Source of the DNA: CAZRQL01 sp964602415
GTDB taxonomy: Bacteria; Bacteroidota; Bacteroidia; Cytophagales; Flammeovirgaceae
Direction: 5' to 3'
Length of the DNA: 64,000 nt
NCBI GenBank assembly: GCA_964602415.1
Contig: CAZRQL010000009.1
Location: forward strand, 1-64,000
Shown: positions 44,662 to 54,445 of the stretch, in pieces
Numbering within the stretch: position 1 is the first letter of the stretch
Layout: each line of letters opens with the position of its first letter
The notes under the pieces: generated by a model
Seen by the model: the letters and a program-made list of their open reading frames with translations, nothing else
What the model was told of the DNA's origin: nothing
The model's database searches: none
Program-made: the position numbers and the translations under genes

Positions 44662-45915
44662 TTATTTTTTGAAACTTTTCTTTGGGTCTAAAGCATCCCT
44701 GAGACCGTTGCCCAAAAGATTAAAAGCCAAAATAGTGAGGCTTATCGCCACACAAGGCACCAAAATAATATGCAGCGAATTGGGCGAGCCGATGGTTTTG
44801 AAGCCTTCGTAAATCATGTACCCCCAAGAGGGGGTAGGAGGCCGAACCCCAATTCCCAAAAAACTCAGCCCCGACTCAACCAAAATTGCAGTGGCAAAAT
44901 TAGAAGTGGACGCGATGATCAGAGGATCAATAATGTTGGGCAAAATATGATTGAATACTATCCGCCCGTTAGAATAACCCAAAGCCTTGGCTGCATCAAT
45001 ATACAGAGATTGTTTGATGCTGATGATTTGCCCCCTAACCAAGCGGGCTATGTCCACCCAAGTAGTCAAACCAACAGCCACAAACACCACCCATAGCTCG
45101 CGGCTTCCCAAGACAAAACTAATCGCTATAACCCACATAATACTGGGAATAGCAAAAAAAACTGTTATCAACCAACTAATTACACTATCAAATAAGCCTC
45201 CAAAAAAGCCTGCGATTGCCCCCAATGTTACCCCCACAACAAGGGAAATAACCACCGAAGCCAGACCTATAAGCAAAGCTATTCTTGTACCGAATATAAG
45301 TTTGCTATACATGTCTCTACCCGCCTCATCCGTACCCAAAGGATAAAATCTCTTTTCGATGTTGAAAGCGTAAAACTCAGCCAATAAATCGTCCTTACTG
45401 ACTGATGCGGTGTCATCTTTGGTATTTACATACAAAATATCAGATTCTCTGGTCAAATAGTTTTTACCATTAGGAAAATCATATTTTTCAGATGGGCTGC
45501 TGCTAATGGCCTTGACACATTCAATAAGTGGTTTCGATAAAAGAGTATCTTGTCCCCTACTGTCTATCGTCCTATAAAACAACATAGTATCTCCTTGTAT
45601 AAAAAGCACACTCGTATCGTGGTAAGGCCCACTAAGCGGAACAAGAGAATACTCTGATTCCACTCCAAAATAGAGTGTGTGAAAAAAATTCTTTTTCTCT
45701 ACCTCGAAAGAATGTTTTATCTTCAAAAAATACGAAGAAGAAAGGATAGGCATTTTTCTAATGAGTGGATGCCCGTCTTCTACATTTGGGGTTTTGTCCA
45801 ACATAATGGAGTAGCCCAAAAGAACAACCACAAAACACCCAATAATATAAGACAAGCCAATAAATGCCGGTTTGTTATGGTAAAGTTCCTTAAGAGTTGT
45901 AAATATTTTTCGCAT
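44662..45915 (-). CDS. ABC transporter permease, OppC/DppC type
   Basis: Inner-membrane permease of 417 residues. An N-terminal helix (about 17-38) and a long periplasmic segment (about 45-200) precede the five-helix BPD_transp_1 domain. The EAA loop reads YIDAAKALGYSNGRIVFNHI, followed by LPNIIDPLI, which docks on the ATPase. The protein belongs to the peptide/nickel (Opp/Dpp) class. The partner permease (OppB), ATPases and binding protein are absent here, so this is a lone subunit. It is followed 1 base later by the phosphatase gene. Confidence 0.9.
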   Translation of the reverse strand: MRKIFTTLKELYHNKPAFIGLSYIIGCFVVVLLGYSIMLDKTPNVEDGHPLIRKMPILSSSYFLKIKHSFEVEKKNFFHTLYFGVESEYSLVPLSGPYHDTSVLFIQGDTMLFYRTIDSRGQDTLLSKPLIECVKAISSSPSEKYDFPNGKNYLTRESDILYVNTKDDTASVSKDDLLAEFYAFNIEKRFYPLGTDEAGRDMYSKLIFGTRIALLIGLASVVISLVVGVTLGAIAGFFGGLFDSVISWLITVFFAIPSIMWVIAISFVLGSRELWVVFVAVGLTTWVDIARLVRGQIISIKQSLYIDAAKALGYSNGRIVFNHILPNIIDPLIIASTSNFATAILVESGLSFLGIGVRPPTPSWGYMIYEGFKTIGSPNSLHIILVPCVAISLTILAFNLLGNGLRDALDPKKSFKK

Positions 45916-45954
45916 ATCCGTTCAAGCAAAAATAATCTAAAGAGTCTAAACCTG

Positions 45955-47082
45955 TCACGCTTTATATGTTCGCCCTTTCCAAACATAAGTCCCCATTGAC
46001 GAAAAAAAAGCCACCCAGATGGCATAAATCGGATACAATATAATCGAAATGGGTACAAACACCCAGAGCCTTTTTTTATCAAAAAAAACTAAACTGCCCC
46101 ATAAAACGAAAAAGTCAATGCAAAACTTTACAATTATCAAATAGAAATTTTGAACTAAAACAGCATAAAATACTGCTAAGTTAGAAAAAAAAATCAACCC
46201 TATCAGTCCTGCTTTTATCCAATTCAAATTGTGCTTCCACTTACTTGCCCATCTGGTTTTTTGATTGAGTAAGTCATATAGATTGGAGTGTGCCTTTGTT
46301 TTGACTATGGATTTTTTGTCAAAATTAAAATACAGCCCATTTGGAAACTTTTTTTTCATGCTGTGAAGTAGAAACTCATCATCCCCACTGATAACCTTTA
46401 GATTTTTCTTATAGCCCCCACAAGCCAGAAAAGCCTTCCTTGTAAAAGCCATATTTGCTCCGTTGGCCATAATGGGTTGCCGGAGATTGAACAAAGAGCC
46501 TGTTACCAACATAAGTAAACAAAACTCTAAACTCTGGAAAACTTCTATAAACCCAGTCTCCTGTTCTATGCAAACAGAACCGGCCAAAAAATCAAACTCT
46601 CCAAACCCTATGATGCTCTCCAACCATTGCTCACCTACTCTACAATCGGCATCAACGCAGACAAATACATCAGCATCACTGAGTTCAACCGCCCAAGTAA
46701 TTGCCATTTTTTTAGGCGAAAACCCATCCCGAGTTTTGAAAGGAATAATATTGATATTAAGGCTGTTTGCATAAGATTGAGCTATTTCTGCCGTTGCATC
46801 TTTTGACTCATTGTCAAATAAATAAACATCAAATGAGGAATAGCTTTGCCGGCTCAAATCTGTTAGGAGACCTGCTATATTTTGGGCTTCGTCTCGGGCA
46901 GTGCAAACAACACTCACTTTACGTTTGTTGCCCAAAGTATCGGTTTTAACGGGACTCTGGCTACGAAAAATAGCTACAAAAAAAATAAACACTGCCCCAT
47001 AAGTAGCAAGTATAGAATAAAAAAAAGGGGATAAAATCCCCCAATTTATTAAAAAAAACAAGTCTGCCAAGATTATCTCCAC
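45955..47082 (-). CDS. Membrane-bound family 2 glycosyltransferase
   Basis: A 375-residue inverting glycosyltransferase with membrane helices at the N-terminus (about 15-38) and at the C-terminus (about 290-365). The GT2 core has CTARDEAQNIAGLL, VYLFDNESKDATAEI and the DxD motif VCVDADCRVGEQW; GDDEFLLHSMKKKF (about 230-243) supplies the later acidic motif. Probably builds an envelope polysaccharide or glycolipid. The start is a GTG at 47082 that overlaps the outer-membrane gene stop by 10 bases. Confidence 0.9.
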   Translation of the reverse strand: MEIILADLFFLINWGILSPFFYSILATYGAVFIFFVAIFRSQSPVKTDTLGNKRKVSVVCTARDEAQNIAGLLTDLSRQSYSSFDVYLFDNESKDATAEIAQSYANSLNINIIPFKTRDGFSPKKMAITWAVELSDADVFVCVDADCRVGEQWLESIIGFGEFDFLAGSVCIEQETGFIEVFQSLEFCLLMLVTGSLFNLRQPIMANGANMAFTRKAFLACGGYKKNLKVISGDDEFLLHSMKKKFPNGLYFNFDKKSIVKTKAHSNLYDLLNQKTRWASKWKHNLNWIKAGLIGLIFFSNLAVFYAVLVQNFYLIIVKFCIDFFVLWGSLVFFDKKRLWVFVPISIILYPIYAIWVAFFSSMGTYVWKGRTYKA

Positions 47083-47846
47083 GGACGCTTTTTGTATTGC
47101 TTCTTGAGATAAAGCTTATAGTTAAACCTTGACATGTTGGGCTCTAAAGTATAATGTGCAGTAAACATAATAGTCATAAAACCATCATTGGCTTTACCAG
47201 CTTTGATACCGTCAATAAAATCTGTTCCGGTAAATCGATAAATACTTTCCAGTCCAAGAGCCAGTTGAGAATTAACATAAAACTTCATGTTTCCACCTAC
47301 TGACAGTGAGTGAGTGAAATCAGAGTACCCCCTGTAATCGCCGGGTTTTCCTTTGACCACGACTGGCCTGCCCCTGTAACTTCTTTTTCCATTTAAATCA
47401 TAGGGATAGAAAGCCATGTAACCAGCACCTATCAAGGTAGAAATGCTAAACCTTTGAGACTGGGCATCGAACTTAAGCCTGGAAAACCAATCAATCTCGA
47501 GCATAGCACCAGCTTCCAAGTAAGTGGTTTTGAAATTTTGAAGACCTTTTTTGAATATATCGGGTCTAGTTGGATCGGCTTTGATTTGTCCACCAGCCCA
47601 ATAACCTCTGATACTCAAATTGTTAGTCATCCGATAAGATAACATGCCTCCACCGTTTATTGCCGTAAAAACCTGATTACCAAAATCAGGCGTACCCACA
47701 GCATCAGTATTTTGAAAAACCGTACCGATGCTTGCACCCAAAGTCAATTTTGATTTTAGGGAACCTTGATAGGGTGTAAAAAAACTTTGTGAAAATCCAA
47801 AGTTACAGATCAAAAGAGAAATTAATGTCAGTTTAGCTATTTTCAT
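47073..47846 (-). CDS. Outer-membrane beta-barrel protein
   Basis: A 257-residue protein with signal peptide 1-19 (ending FGFSQ) and alternating strands rich in Gly, Tyr and Phe, typical of an 8-12-stranded outer-membrane barrel (for example LTLGASIGTVF, MLSYRMTNNLSIRGYW, ISTLIGAGYMAFYPY, FMTIMFTAHYTL). The C-terminus is basic and lacks a terminal Phe. Function unknown. A -7-like TACTTTTG lies on the minus strand at 47936-47943 in the 171-base upstream gap, but no good -33 element was seen. Overlaps the glycosyltransferase start. Confidence 0.8.
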   Translation of the reverse strand: MKIAKLTLISLLICNFGFSQSFFTPYQGSLKSKLTLGASIGTVFQNTDAVGTPDFGNQVFTAINGGGMLSYRMTNNLSIRGYWAGGQIKADPTRPDIFKKGLQNFKTTYLEAGAMLEIDWFSRLKFDAQSQRFSISTLIGAGYMAFYPYDLNGKRSYRGRPVVVKGKPGDYRGYSDFTHSLSVGGNMKFYVNSQLALGLESIYRFTGTDFIDGIKAGKANDGFMTIMFTAHYTLEPNMSRFNYKLYLKKQYKKRPWR

Positions 47847-48017
47847 ATTCTAAAAATTTGTCAATAAAAAAATGTAAGTGGCTTTTTATAATTTACACTT
47901 GTCAAAGTTTGTGCCAAAAAACTATAACTTCTTTGCAAAAGTACATCTTAAAATATTTCCTTGATTAGTGATTTTTAGAAATATTTAACATATTGGCATA
48001 TAAACGTGGAAACCAAG

Positions 48018-48581
48018 TTATTTTGTCTTTGATTTAGAGACGGTTATCGTCTTCATTATTTCTTGAGCTTTTTTCCTCCATTTATCTTTAAGTAAAATCG
48101 GAGAGTTAAATTGAAACAGCAAAATCTTCCCATTAACAATTGTATAGTAAGTTAAGATGTATTTCCTTACAGGCCGTTCCGCTATAATGGCTCCTTCATC
48201 CTCTTTAACTTCGCTTTCAAACTCAAAGAATGCAAAGTTTCTGCCTTTCACTTCTTCAAACCCCTCATTTAAGAATTTAACTTGTGTAAACATCTGTTTA
48301 ATAGAGGCTTTTTGAAATTTGGCGAATATCTCCAAATCCGAATCCGGCCACTCTGTTTCACCAAAATTGACACCAAAATCAACCATGTCTTTTTGATCTC
48401 TGTAAATGGCAATCGGTTTTCGGTAGCTCTTGTAAGATTGTTTTACCTCGCCGTCTGTGAGCTTAACAAACGTCTGAGGTAGAGAAACTTTTATTGATTC
48501 ATTGACCAAAACAGGTTTTAAATCTTGTGCAAATAATATTGCATTATGGACAAGTGCCAATACAAGTATTTGAATTTTCAT
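48018..48581 (-). CDS. Exported protein of unknown function
   Basis: A 187-residue secreted protein with signal peptide MKIQILVLALVHNAILFA. The mature domain alternates charged strands and helices and ends with RKKAQEIMKTITVS, the pattern of small periplasmic alpha/beta proteins such as PsbP/DUF1795-like domains, in which an ...EIMKTI... helix closes the fold. I do not assign a family with certainty. Divergent from topA. Confidence 0.75.
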   Translation of the reverse strand: MKIQILVLALVHNAILFAQDLKPVLVNESIKVSLPQTFVKLTDGEVKQSYKSYRKPIAIYRDQKDMVDFGVNFGETEWPDSDLEIFAKFQKASIKQMFTQVKFLNEGFEEVKGRNFAFFEFESEVKEDEGAIIAERPVRKYILTYYTIVNGKILLFQFNSPILLKDKWRKKAQEIMKTITVSKSKTK

Positions 48582-48691
48582 ACCTTACACAATCTAAACT
48601 TTGAGATAAATTACAAACAGTTTGCCAAAAATTTGCGACTCAGAGGTTTGTCCTACATCTTTGCGCACTGAATTCAAAGCTCAATTTGCTT

Positions 48692-51028
48692 ATGGCCAAA
48701 AATTTACTGATTGTAGAATCCCCTGCTAAAGCCAAAACGATAGAAAAATACCTTGGAGACGATTTCGTCGTTAAGGCCAGCAACGGGCATATAAGGGATT
48801 TACCCGGCGGCGATAAGGCGATTGACATAGAAGGTGGTTTTATTCCAACTTATGAAATCAATCCAGATAGAAAACTTATTGTCAGCGAGTTGAAGAAATT
48901 AGCTAAGGCTGCCAGCGATGTTTGGTTGGCCACTGACGATGACCGCGAAGGGGAGGCCATCTCTTGGCACTTGAAAGAAGTCCTTGGGCTAAAGAAACAC
49001 AAACGGATTGTTTTTAGAGAAATAACAAAAAATGCCATCCAAAAAGCCATCCAGTCGCCACGAAGTATAGACGAAAACCTTGTTTTGGCTCAGCAGGCAA
49101 GGAGGGTGTTGGATAGGCTGGTAGGCTACAAGATCTCGCCGGTGCTTTGGCAAAAAATAAAAACAGGACTTTCGGCAGGTAGGGTTCAATCGGTTGCTTT
49201 GAGGCTGGTTGTGGAAAGGGAAAGAGAGATTGACAAATTCATTACTGAAAGTCAATACAAAGTAGTGGCTCTTTTTTTGAACGAAAGCGGGAAAAAAATT
49301 GCTGCCGAGTTGAACAAGAAATTCGCCACGGAAAAGGAGGCCTACGATTTTCTTGAAAGTTGCTTGATGGCTGAGTTTAAAGTAGAAAGTGTTGAGAAAA
49401 AGCCGGCTAAACGCAGTCCCTCGGCTCCGTTTACTACCTCTACCTTGCAGCAAGAAGCCTCCCTAAAACTGGGGCTTCCTGTCGGACTCACTATGAGCAT
49501 CGCTCAAAAACTCTATGAAGCCGGACACATTACCTACATGCGTACAGACTCCGTAAATCTATCTCAAGATGCCATAAACGCGATTGACAAACAGGTGAGC
49601 GACGAATACGGAAAAGAATATTTCTGCCGAAGAGTTTTTGAAAATAAATCGACCAGTGCCCAAGAAGCCCACGAAGCTATTCGCCCAACCGATTTTTCAA
49701 ATCGCAAGGTCTCCCCTGAACTTCAAAAACTTTACGATTTAATTTGGAAAAGAGCGATTGCTTCGCAAATGTCTGATGCTAAGTTGGAAAGAACTGTTGT
49801 GAGCATTGGGATTTCTACTTCAAAAGAACTCAAATTTATTGCTACAGGGGAAGTCTTAATCTTTGATGGCTTTTTGAAGGTCTATAATCTCGAAGCTGAG
49901 CAAGAAGATGAGCAAGAAAAACAGGAAAACAAGCAATTGCCCCCTATTAAAGTAGGAACTCTTTTTAAACCAAGTAATATCAAAGCAATTGAGCGATTCT
50001 CGCGCCCCGCGGCACGGTACAGTGAAGCCTCTTTGGTCAAAAAACTTGAAGAACTCGGTATTGGAAGGCCATCTACTTATGCCACCACCATTTCCAACAT
50101 CCAAAATCGTGAATACGTCATCAAAGAATCAAGGGAAGGCACGCCTCGGGAATACAATTTGCTCACCTTAGAGCAAGGTAAAATATCCAAAAGCAGACCT
50201 TCTGAGATAGTCGGCACTGAAAAAAACAAACTCTTCCCAACCAGCATCGGGTTGGTGGTATGTGACTTTCTGGTCAAGTACTTTGACCAAATCATGGACT
50301 ATAAGTTCACGGCAAAAATTGAAGAAGAATTTGATGCCATTGCCGAAGGCAAGCTCAAGTGGGACGATATGCTGGCAGATTTTTACGGCTCCTTCCGCAA
50401 CAAAGTGGAAGATACTTTGAAAAACGTAGGCCGCTCCGAAATACCAACCACTCGTCTGCTTGGAGAAGACCCTGTAAGCCAAAAGCCTATTTTTGCCAAG
50501 CTGGGCAAGTTTGGGGCTTATGTACAAATGGGTAAAAATGAAGATGAAACAGGCGAAAAACCGAAATTTGCCAAACTTAAAAAAACCCAATACATTGATA
50601 CCGTTACACTCGAAGATGCTTTAGAACTTTTTAAACTTCCCAAAAACTGTGGGGAATTTGAAGGTAAAGAAATTTTAGCCAACGTAGGAAGATTTGGCCC
50701 TTACCTGCTACACGACAAAAAATTTTATAGCTTGCCTAAAGGTGTGGAACCTACCGACGTAGAAGAAGCCCAAGCCATAGAAATCATACTCAAAAAAAGG
50801 GAGGAAGATACCAAAAAAGTCATCAAAGTATTTGAACAAGATTCTGAACTGCAAATACTTAATGGCAGATGGGGGCCTTATATTTCTTACAAAAAAACCG
50901 CATATAAAATTCCAAAAAACACCTCTCCTGAAGTCTTAAGTTTTGACGAATGTATGCAGATTATTGAAAATGAGGAGAAAACTGGCAAACCAAAAAAGAA
51001 ACCACCTTTTGGTAGAAAGAAAAAATAA
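48692..51028 (+). CDS. topA: DNA topoisomerase I
   Basis: Type IA topoisomerase of 778 residues that relaxes negative supercoils. The TOPRIM domain begins at ESPAKAKTIEKYLG (about 9-22) with DDDREGEAISWHL (about 75-87). The catalytic Tyr282 lies in HITYMRTDSVNLS. The C-terminus has several Topo_C repeats (FAKLGKFGAYVQMG, LANVGRFGPYLLHD, NGRWGPYISYKK) instead of four-cysteine zinc fingers, as is usual for Bacteroidota, and ends in a lysine-rich tail. Convergent with sufS with only one base between. Confidence 0.96.
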   Translation: MAKNLLIVESPAKAKTIEKYLGDDFVVKASNGHIRDLPGGDKAIDIEGGFIPTYEINPDRKLIVSELKKLAKAASDVWLATDDDREGEAISWHLKEVLGLKKHKRIVFREITKNAIQKAIQSPRSIDENLVLAQQARRVLDRLVGYKISPVLWQKIKTGLSAGRVQSVALRLVVEREREIDKFITESQYKVVALFLNESGKKIAAELNKKFATEKEAYDFLESCLMAEFKVESVEKKPAKRSPSAPFTTSTLQQEASLKLGLPVGLTMSIAQKLYEAGHITYMRTDSVNLSQDAINAIDKQVSDEYGKEYFCRRVFENKSTSAQEAHEAIRPTDFSNRKVSPELQKLYDLIWKRAIASQMSDAKLERTVVSIGISTSKELKFIATGEVLIFDGFLKVYNLEAEQEDEQEKQENKQLPPIKVGTLFKPSNIKAIERFSRPAARYSEASLVKKLEELGIGRPSTYATTISNIQNREYVIKESREGTPREYNLLTLEQGKISKSRPSEIVGTEKNKLFPTSIGLVVCDFLVKYFDQIMDYKFTAKIEEEFDAIAEGKLKWDDMLADFYGSFRNKVEDTLKNVGRSEIPTTRLLGEDPVSQKPIFAKLGKFGAYVQMGKNEDETGEKPKFAKLKKTQYIDTVTLEDALELFKLPKNCGEFEGKEILANVGRFGPYLLHDKKFYSLPKGVEPTDVEEAQAIEIILKKREEDTKKVIKVFEQDSELQILNGRWGPYISYKKTAYKIPKNTSPEVLSFDECMQIIENEEKTGKPKKKPPFGRKKK

Positions 51029-51029
51029 A

Positions 51030-52253
51030 TTATTTCTTCCTTTTTAAAACTATATTGCTCAGTATTTTAGCCATTGTATCTATTTCATCATGGGTGTTGT
51101 AAACTGCAAAAGAAGCCCTAACAGTGCCCTCAAGTCCCAAACGCCTCATCAAAGGTTGGGCGCAATGGTGTCCTGTCCTGACCGCTACACCTTTTGAGTC
51201 AAGCAACATACCCACATCGTAATGATGGAGGCCTTCAAGTAGAAAAGAAATGACACCTATTTTTTGCTGAGAAGTCCCCACTATTTGGAGGTTGGAAATT
51301 GCGGACATCCTTTCGGTTGCGTAATCGAGAAGCGACTGCTCATGAGCGGCTATTGCTTCTCTACCCACTTCGCCCACAAAATCCAACGCAGCTTTGAAGG
51401 CAATTACGTCAGCTATATTGGGCGTTCCAGCTTCAAATTTAAACGGAAGTGTGTTGTAGGTCGTTTTTTCAAAAGTAACTTCGGCTATCATTTCTCCGCC
51501 ACCTAAAAATGGGGGCATCTTCTCAAGCCACTCCTTTTTGCCATATAAGACACCCAAACCCGTTGGGCCATAGACTTTGTGCGCTGAAAAAACAAAAAAA
51601 TCACAGTCCAACTCTTGGACATCTATTTCAAAATGAGGCGCAGACTGTGCACCGTCCACCAAAACGACCGCTCCAAAAGCATGTGCCTTATCAATAATCT
51701 CTTCAATTGGGTTAATCGTACCCAAAGCATTGGAAACGTGCATAATGGAGACGATTTTAGTGCGTGAATTGAGCATTTTCTCAAATTCAGACATCAAAAG
51801 CTCTCCTGCATCGGAAATGGGCACAACTTTCAAGACAGCACCCGTCCTTTGGCAAACCATCTGCCAAGGAACTATATTGGCATGGTGCTCCATTTCTGAA
51901 ATCAGTATCTCATCGCCTTGCTTTAGAAATTCCAGCCCAAAGCTCTGAGCAACAAGGTTTATCGCTTCGGTGGTGCCTTTGGTAAATACAATCTCATCGC
52001 TATGGCTGGCACGTAAAAATTCACGTACAGCCTCGCGGGTCGCTTCATAGGCTTCGGTGGATCTGGATGCCAAGGTATGGGCACCCCTATGTATATTTGA
52101 ATTGTCTTGGCGATAAAACTTAGAAAGCGAATCAATAACTGAAATAGGTTTCTGAGATGTGGCAGCGTTGTCAAAATAAACCAGTTGATTTCTATTGACC
52201 ATCTGATTTAGAACCGGAAACTGCTCCCTGACTGAGTCTATATTTATTGTCAT
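51030..52253 (-). CDS. sufS: Cysteine desulfurase SufS
   Basis: PLP-dependent enzyme that passes sulfur from cysteine for Fe-S cluster assembly. At 407 residues it is the normal class II (SufS) length. Key positions: His in EMEHHANIVPWQ (about 120), Asp in VDGAQSAPHF (about 200), PLP Lys226 in SAHKVYGPTG and active-site Cys364 in RTGHHCAQPLM. The rest of the suf operon (sufB, C, D, E) is not within this window, so sufS seems separated here or begins an operon interrupted by the lipoprotein gene 101 bases upstream. Confidence 0.95.
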   Translation of the reverse strand: MTINIDSVREQFPVLNQMVNRNQLVYFDNAATSQKPISVIDSLSKFYRQDNSNIHRGAHTLASRSTEAYEATREAVREFLRASHSDEIVFTKGTTEAINLVAQSFGLEFLKQGDEILISEMEHHANIVPWQMVCQRTGAVLKVVPISDAGELLMSEFEKMLNSRTKIVSIMHVSNALGTINPIEEIIDKAHAFGAVVLVDGAQSAPHFEIDVQELDCDFFVFSAHKVYGPTGLGVLYGKKEWLEKMPPFLGGGEMIAEVTFEKTTYNTLPFKFEAGTPNIADVIAFKAALDFVGEVGREAIAAHEQSLLDYATERMSAISNLQIVGTSQQKIGVISFLLEGLHHYDVGMLLDSKGVAVRTGHHCAQPLMRRLGLEGTVRASFAVYNTHDEIDTMAKILSNIVLKRKK

Positions 52254-52354
52254 CTTGGTTGTTTGGATTTAAGCAGTGATAAGATTTACCTGCTAACAAA
52301 TAAAAGACTCTATTTAGTTAAGCTCCCCTTATATTTTGGTATAACAATGCAATC

Positions 52355-53437
52355 TTAGTTTTTCAATAACCTCACCACACTGTATGCGTTTTGGTTAGGT
52401 GCGCGCTTGAACTTTCCTTCCAAAACACGGTCATCGTCGTGGATAACAACCACCGTGCTACTGTCCACAACCGTAATGCCTTCAGCTTTATGTATAAAAA
52501 CAAGTGGACTGCCATCAGGCTGAACAATTAACTGAGGGGGTTTATTAACTTCAAAATCAGATAAATCTACACTCCAAAGATAAGCCCCTATCTGCTGACC
52601 CACTTCGTAAGAAGTTAAAATAAAGACCCTATCGTTGAAGCGATCGAACTCTACACTCGAAACAGCTAAGGGATACTTGATTGAGCTATCCGGTTTAAAA
52701 TCATACACTTGTTGGAAATCCTCACCCAAAATACCCTTTTCGCTGTCAAAAGAGGTGGCCACCAATTTGGTAGAATACTCAAAATCTTCGTAATCTTTGC
52801 CTAACTCCCGAATACCGAAAACAATCCGATTGGGTGGCAGCAGCGCAACGCCTTCAATTTTAAAATAGTCAATTTGGTTATATTTTGTCGAAGAAATAGA
52901 GGCAGTGATTTTTTTACGAAATTTTTCAATAAAATTTCCATCGGAAGCAAAAGAAACTCTTTTGACTTCTTGCTCTTGCCCCTTTATCCAGAAAACAATT
53001 TGGTTGTAAGAATCAAATTTTATGTCCTTTTCATCATAACGATCGAACGCGGTTGTCGCCAAAACATAGTTTTCATCGGGACTGAGCGTTAAGTCTTCTA
53101 TTTTGGACAATCCCTCTAAAACCTCGTTTTTCAAATAACTCACTGTTTTGAGTTCGGGATAAGCCGAATACATAAATGAGCTTTTTTTGGGAATGGGCTT
53201 ATCGCTGGCGAAAATAATTTTTTCATCATAATATACAATTGCAGAAGCCTCACAATAGACCTGCTTCCCTTTTTCATCTTTGAGACCTTCCTGAAAACAG
53301 TCCAAATAAGCTTCTGATACAATTTCACCTTTCCAAGTAGTGGGTAGGGGTGTGGCTAATTCGCGCTTTTCTTGGCTTTGCTGTTTGGATACACAAGAGC
53401 AGATGAGCACAGCAAAAATCATATAACACCTCAACAT
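52355..53437 (-). CDS. Lipoprotein, predicted beta-propeller
   Basis: A 360-residue lipoprotein with signal MLRCYMIFAVLICSC (Cys15). Repeated short strands and acidic turns (IEDLTLSPDENYVLAT, KIEGVALLPPNRIVFGI, KAEGITVVDSSTVVVIHDDD) give a 5-6-bladed beta-propeller pattern like the esterase-like phytase/SdiA-regulated group. Catalytic residues cannot be assigned. It begins a probable minus-strand cluster with rhodanese, PAP2 and MerR genes upstream of it. Confidence 0.78.
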   Translation of the reverse strand: MLRCYMIFAVLICSCVSKQQSQEKRELATPLPTTWKGEIVSEAYLDCFQEGLKDEKGKQVYCEASAIVYYDEKIIFASDKPIPKKSSFMYSAYPELKTVSYLKNEVLEGLSKIEDLTLSPDENYVLATTAFDRYDEKDIKFDSYNQIVFWIKGQEQEVKRVSFASDGNFIEKFRKKITASISSTKYNQIDYFKIEGVALLPPNRIVFGIRELGKDYEDFEYSTKLVATSFDSEKGILGEDFQQVYDFKPDSSIKYPLAVSSVEFDRFNDRVFILTSYEVGQQIGAYLWSVDLSDFEVNKPPQLIVQPDGSPLVFIHKAEGITVVDSSTVVVIHDDDRVLEGKFKRAPNQNAYSVVRLLKN

Positions 53438-53486
53438 AAAAGTAGTTTATGGGCAAAGATATGACTAACAAGCACATAGAGCAAAT

Positions 53487-53858
53487 TTACTTTTCTACGC
53501 TGCCGTCCCAGTACATAATCCCATTGGTGAGATTGAAAACCTTGTCAAACCCTTTTTGAACCATTACAGATGAAGCCCGCGCTGACCTTGCCCCGCTTCT
53601 ACAATAAACCAGATAGGTTTTAGATTTGTCAAGAGAAGATATTTTTTTCTCAAAATCGCTATTGCTGACATCTATCAAAACAGCCCCGGAGATTCTGCCA
53701 CTTGCAAACTCCGCCGGTGTCCTGACATCTAAAATCACTGTATTGGGTTGGCGGGCAAGTTTTTTGAAATCTTCATTTGAAACATTTTGATAAGACTTTG
53801 TTTGAGAAAAAGAAGATAAAGAGCTAATAAACAATAAAATGAGAACAGAATAACGCAT
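53487..53858 (-). CDS. Exported rhodanese-like protein
   Basis: A 123-residue single-domain rhodanese with signal peptide 1-18. The active loop is VYCRSGARSARA (Cys about 87), with DVRTPAEFASGRISGA as the family start. It probably handles periplasmic sulfur or thiol chemistry, since it is exported. Located between the propeller lipoprotein and the PAP2 gene, 19 bases after the latter, so it is likely cotranscribed. Confidence 0.9.
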   Translation of the reverse strand: MRYSVLILLFISSLSSFSQTKSYQNVSNEDFKKLARQPNTVILDVRTPAEFASGRISGAVLIDVSNSDFEKKISSLDKSKTYLVYCRSGARSARASSVMVQKGFDKVFNLTNGIMYWDGSVEK

Positions 53859-53877
53859 ACTTTTTTATTCAAATTAC

Positions 53878-54432
53878 TCAAACTTTTTTAAGATAGTTGG
53901 TTACTTTGGTTACAAAGGGGGCAACAAACACCGCACTGAAGTAACCCAATAAGGTACCGACCAAAGCCCCAACCAACACATCCGAAGGGTAATGCACACC
54001 TAAATAGACCCTACTATACGCAACGATACCTGCCCAAACCCATAGCCAACGCCATCGATACCCCATAAAAAAAACAAAAAAAGAAGCCACCCCAAAACTG
54101 TTGCTGGCATGAGCAGAAAAAAAGCCATACTGACCGCCTTTGTACCCCTTAATAGTCTGCACCTCGAAGACGTGGGAAGGTCTCTCTCGTTTGGTGGTCT
54201 CTTTGGTAAGCCAAGAAGTCTGGTCACTCAATATTATAGTTACTGCTAAGGCAAGATAGCCATTCCAATTTGAGTACCGATATATTGAATAAGCCATAAA
54301 AGCATAGAGGGGAAGCCATATCCAAAACCCCGAAGCCTGCCACATAAATTCATCTAAAAAAGGGGATTTGCCTGAATTTATCTCAAAAAAAATCCTTTTG
54401 TCTTGTTCAAGCAGCCAGTTCCAAAAACCCAT
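53878..54432 (-). CDS. PAP2-family membrane phosphatase
   Basis: A 184-residue integral membrane phosphatase with about five helices. The three phosphatase motifs are KETTKRERP (Kx6RP), FFSAHASNSFG (PSGH-like, with SAH) and SRVYLGVHYPSD (SRx5Hx3D). The substrate is likely undecaprenyl pyrophosphate or phosphatidic acid, so it may serve lipid-carrier recycling or lipid A trimming. It is followed closely by the rhodanese gene. Confidence 0.91.
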   Translation of the reverse strand: MGFWNWLLEQDKRIFFEINSGKSPFLDEFMWQASGFWIWLPLYAFMAYSIYRYSNWNGYLALAVTIILSDQTSWLTKETTKRERPSHVFEVQTIKGYKGGQYGFFSAHASNSFGVASFFVFFMGYRWRWLWVWAGIVAYSRVYLGVHYPSDVLVGALVGTLLGYFSAVFVAPFVTKVTNYLKKV

Positions 54433-54445
54433 GTTTATCAGATAG

